Assembly (NCBI GenBank): GCA_947455695.1
Contig: CANGRN010000076.1
Span: 1-6,986, forward strand
Direction of reading: 5' to 3'
DNA: 6,986 nt
Source of the DNA: Alphaproteobacteria bacterium
Lineage (GTDB): Bacteria > Pseudomonadota > Alphaproteobacteria > Micropepsales > Micropepsaceae
Below are positions 5,989-6,986 of this stretch, in pieces. The position numbers and the translations under genes are program-made. The number at the start of each line of letters is the position of its first letter. Position 1 is the stretch's first letter. The notes below the pieces were generated by a model. It was given only the letters and a program-made list of their open reading frames with translations. It had not been told where the DNA came from and made no database searches.

Positions 5989-6986
5989 CAGGGCTGCACC
6001 GTGTACAGGATGCCGCCGCCGGAATTCTCCATCTTCTGCTTTTTTTCCATCGTCTGCTCGTCCAGCACAAAGGTGTTGCCGCCGCCATCGCTGGCATAGA
6101 CCTGCGGGCTCGCGTCCTGACTGACGGCGATATTGATCAACTTGCCCTTCAACTCCTCGCCCAGGGCGTGGCGGCGGATCAGCTTGTGGGTATTGCCGTC
6201 CAGCACCCAGATTTCCAGCGCTGGCTCATATTCGCTCCAATACTCGCCCATATGCATCAGCACATAGATGCGGCCCGTGGCGTGGTGCACGGCGATGGGC
6301 TGGCGACCGCCCGGCATCCAGTTCACGTCCATCGGCGTGTAGGTGCCCTTGCGCATGAACGCCGCCTGCTGCAGCGACCAGGAGGCGCCGATCTTGGGCG
6401 CCGGCCCAAGGGTCACCGGCGTGATCAGCCCGCTATAGCTGACCAACGTCGCCTTGCCGGTCCTGGGATCGATGACCGAGGTATCGAAGATCGGATCTTC
6501 GGTGGCATTGAAGAACGGAGCCGAACGGGTGATGACCGGCTTGGGTCCATCCATCGCCACCGTCGCCAGCGTGCCGTTGGAGCACAGCGCGGAGAAACCG
6601 TTGCTGGTGTTGGTGAACATGGTGGCGCAGCCGGGCAGTTCGATCTTGGAATCGAAGGCGCGCTTTTCCAGGTCCACCACATTGACCGAGGAAGACGGCT
6701 GCATGTTGTAGATCAGTGCTTTCTTCCCGTCGGCGGTGATCACCAGATTGTGGGTTCGGTTGCCGATCAGCATGCGGCCGGGAATGGCGATTTCCGACGT
6801 CAGCTTCAGGGTGCTGACGTCATAGGCCAGCAGCATGTCCTGGCGGGTGCCGCGGTCCACCTTCGACCACAGGGTCTGGGCGACATAGAAATTCTTGCCC
6901 AGCGGATCGAACGCGAAACTGTCCTGGCCATACATATTGACCATGCCCTTCATCTTGCCGGTATCGCCGTCGAAGATGCGGGTGCC
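5988..6986 (-). CDS. mauB: Amine dehydrogenase heavy chain, beta-propeller (5' end beyond the window)
   Basis: The frame is open for 332 residues from the window edge to the TGA at 5988-5990. The leader and first part of the mature chain are missing; family precursors are roughly 400-430 residues. The visible part matches the seven-bladed heavy chain of methylamine/aralkylamine dehydrogenase. It has a GKMKGMVNMY segment, FYVAQT followed by RGTRQDMLLAYD, then ITADGKKALIYNMQPS and VNVVDLEKRAF. A C120/C135 pair lies where the family has a disulfide. INIAVSQDASPQVYASDGG is near the end. The heavy chain forms a heterotetramer with MauA, shapes the substrate channel and docks the electron acceptor. 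Trp40 (visible numbering; codon at 6867-6869) falls at or near the channel residue Phe55 of methylamine dehydrogenase, by my unaided alignment. mauE overlaps its stop by one base. Whether mauF or a regulator precedes it cannot be seen. Confidence 0.94.
   Translation of the reverse strand, partial: GTRIFDGDTGKMKGMVNMYGQDSFAFDPLGKNFYVAQTLWSKVDRGTRQDMLLAYDVSTLKLTSEIAIPGRMLIGNRTHNLVITADGKKALIYNMQPSSSVNVVDLEKRAFDSKIELPGCATMFTNTSNGFSALCSNGTLATVAMDGPKPVITRSAPFFNATEDPIFDTSVIDPRTGKATLVSYSGLITPVTLGPAPKIGASWSLQQAAFMRKGTYTPMDVNWMPGGRQPIAVHHATGRIYVLMHMGEYWSEYEPALEIWVLDGNTHKLIRRHALGEELKGKLINIAVSQDASPQVYASDGGGNTFVLDEQTMEKKQKMENSGGGILYTVQP

Noticed and set aside
4786..6099. Long plus-strand open frame (437 codons) across mauD, mauE and the end of mauB
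   Set aside because: It lies antisense to three well-identified genes. Its translation is rich in Gln, His and Arg with no domain, as expected for a shadow frame in GC-rich DNA.
1..6986. tRNA, rRNA, CRISPR array, insertion sequence or phage attachment site
   Set aside because: I saw no clover-leaf sequence, regularly spaced repeats, transposase-like frame or terminal inverted repeats; the window is filled by the eight genes.

Overview
The window is GC-rich and tightly packed. All eight genes lie on the minus strand, so transcription runs from high to low coordinates. Tat and Sec leaders, c-type cytochromes, a TonB-dependent receptor and tryptophan tryptophylquinone (TTQ) amine dehydrogenase genes point to a Gram-negative proteobacterium with a methylotroph-like or amine-oxidising periplasm. 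An alphaproteobacterium is my best guess, but nothing in the window fixes the taxon.

Region 1 (about 6986 down to 3304) is one operon: mauB (heavy chain, cut by the window edge), mauE, mauD, mauA (TTQ light chain), then two small c-type cytochromes. Three junctions overlap (TGATG, TGATG, GTGA) and the other two gaps are 2 and 12 bases. The products would form one periplasmic machine. MauD and MauE support folding and disulfide formation of the cysteine-rich light chain. MauA and MauB form the amine dehydrogenase. The cytochromes are the likely electron outlets. The order BEDA followed by a monohaem cytochrome, with no amicyanin (mauC) or mauG next to it, resembles the aau (aromatic amine dehydrogenase) layout more than the classical mauFBEDACJGMN layout. 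The residue before the second TTQ tryptophan is Ile, as I recall for methylamine dehydrogenase, so the substrate class is open.

Region 2 (3303 to 2783) holds a 222-base gap, then a gene for an 82-residue exported or membrane-anchored protein of unknown function. This gene has a candidate promoter and a clear intrinsic terminator, so it looks monocistronic.

Region 3 (2782 to 1) encodes a PQQ-dependent dehydrogenase without a haem domain. Its active site reads Trp-Asp-Leu-Asp, the extra-Asp pattern associated with lanthanide-dependent quinoprotein alcohol dehydrogenases. After 62 bases comes the N-terminal third or so of a TonB-dependent receptor, which runs off the left edge and is probably co-transcribed.

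Overall this is a periplasmic quinoprotein oxidation locus: a TTQ amine oxidase operon beside a PQQ dehydrogenase and outer-membrane receptor pair. I see no mobile element, CRISPR array, tRNA or rRNA.
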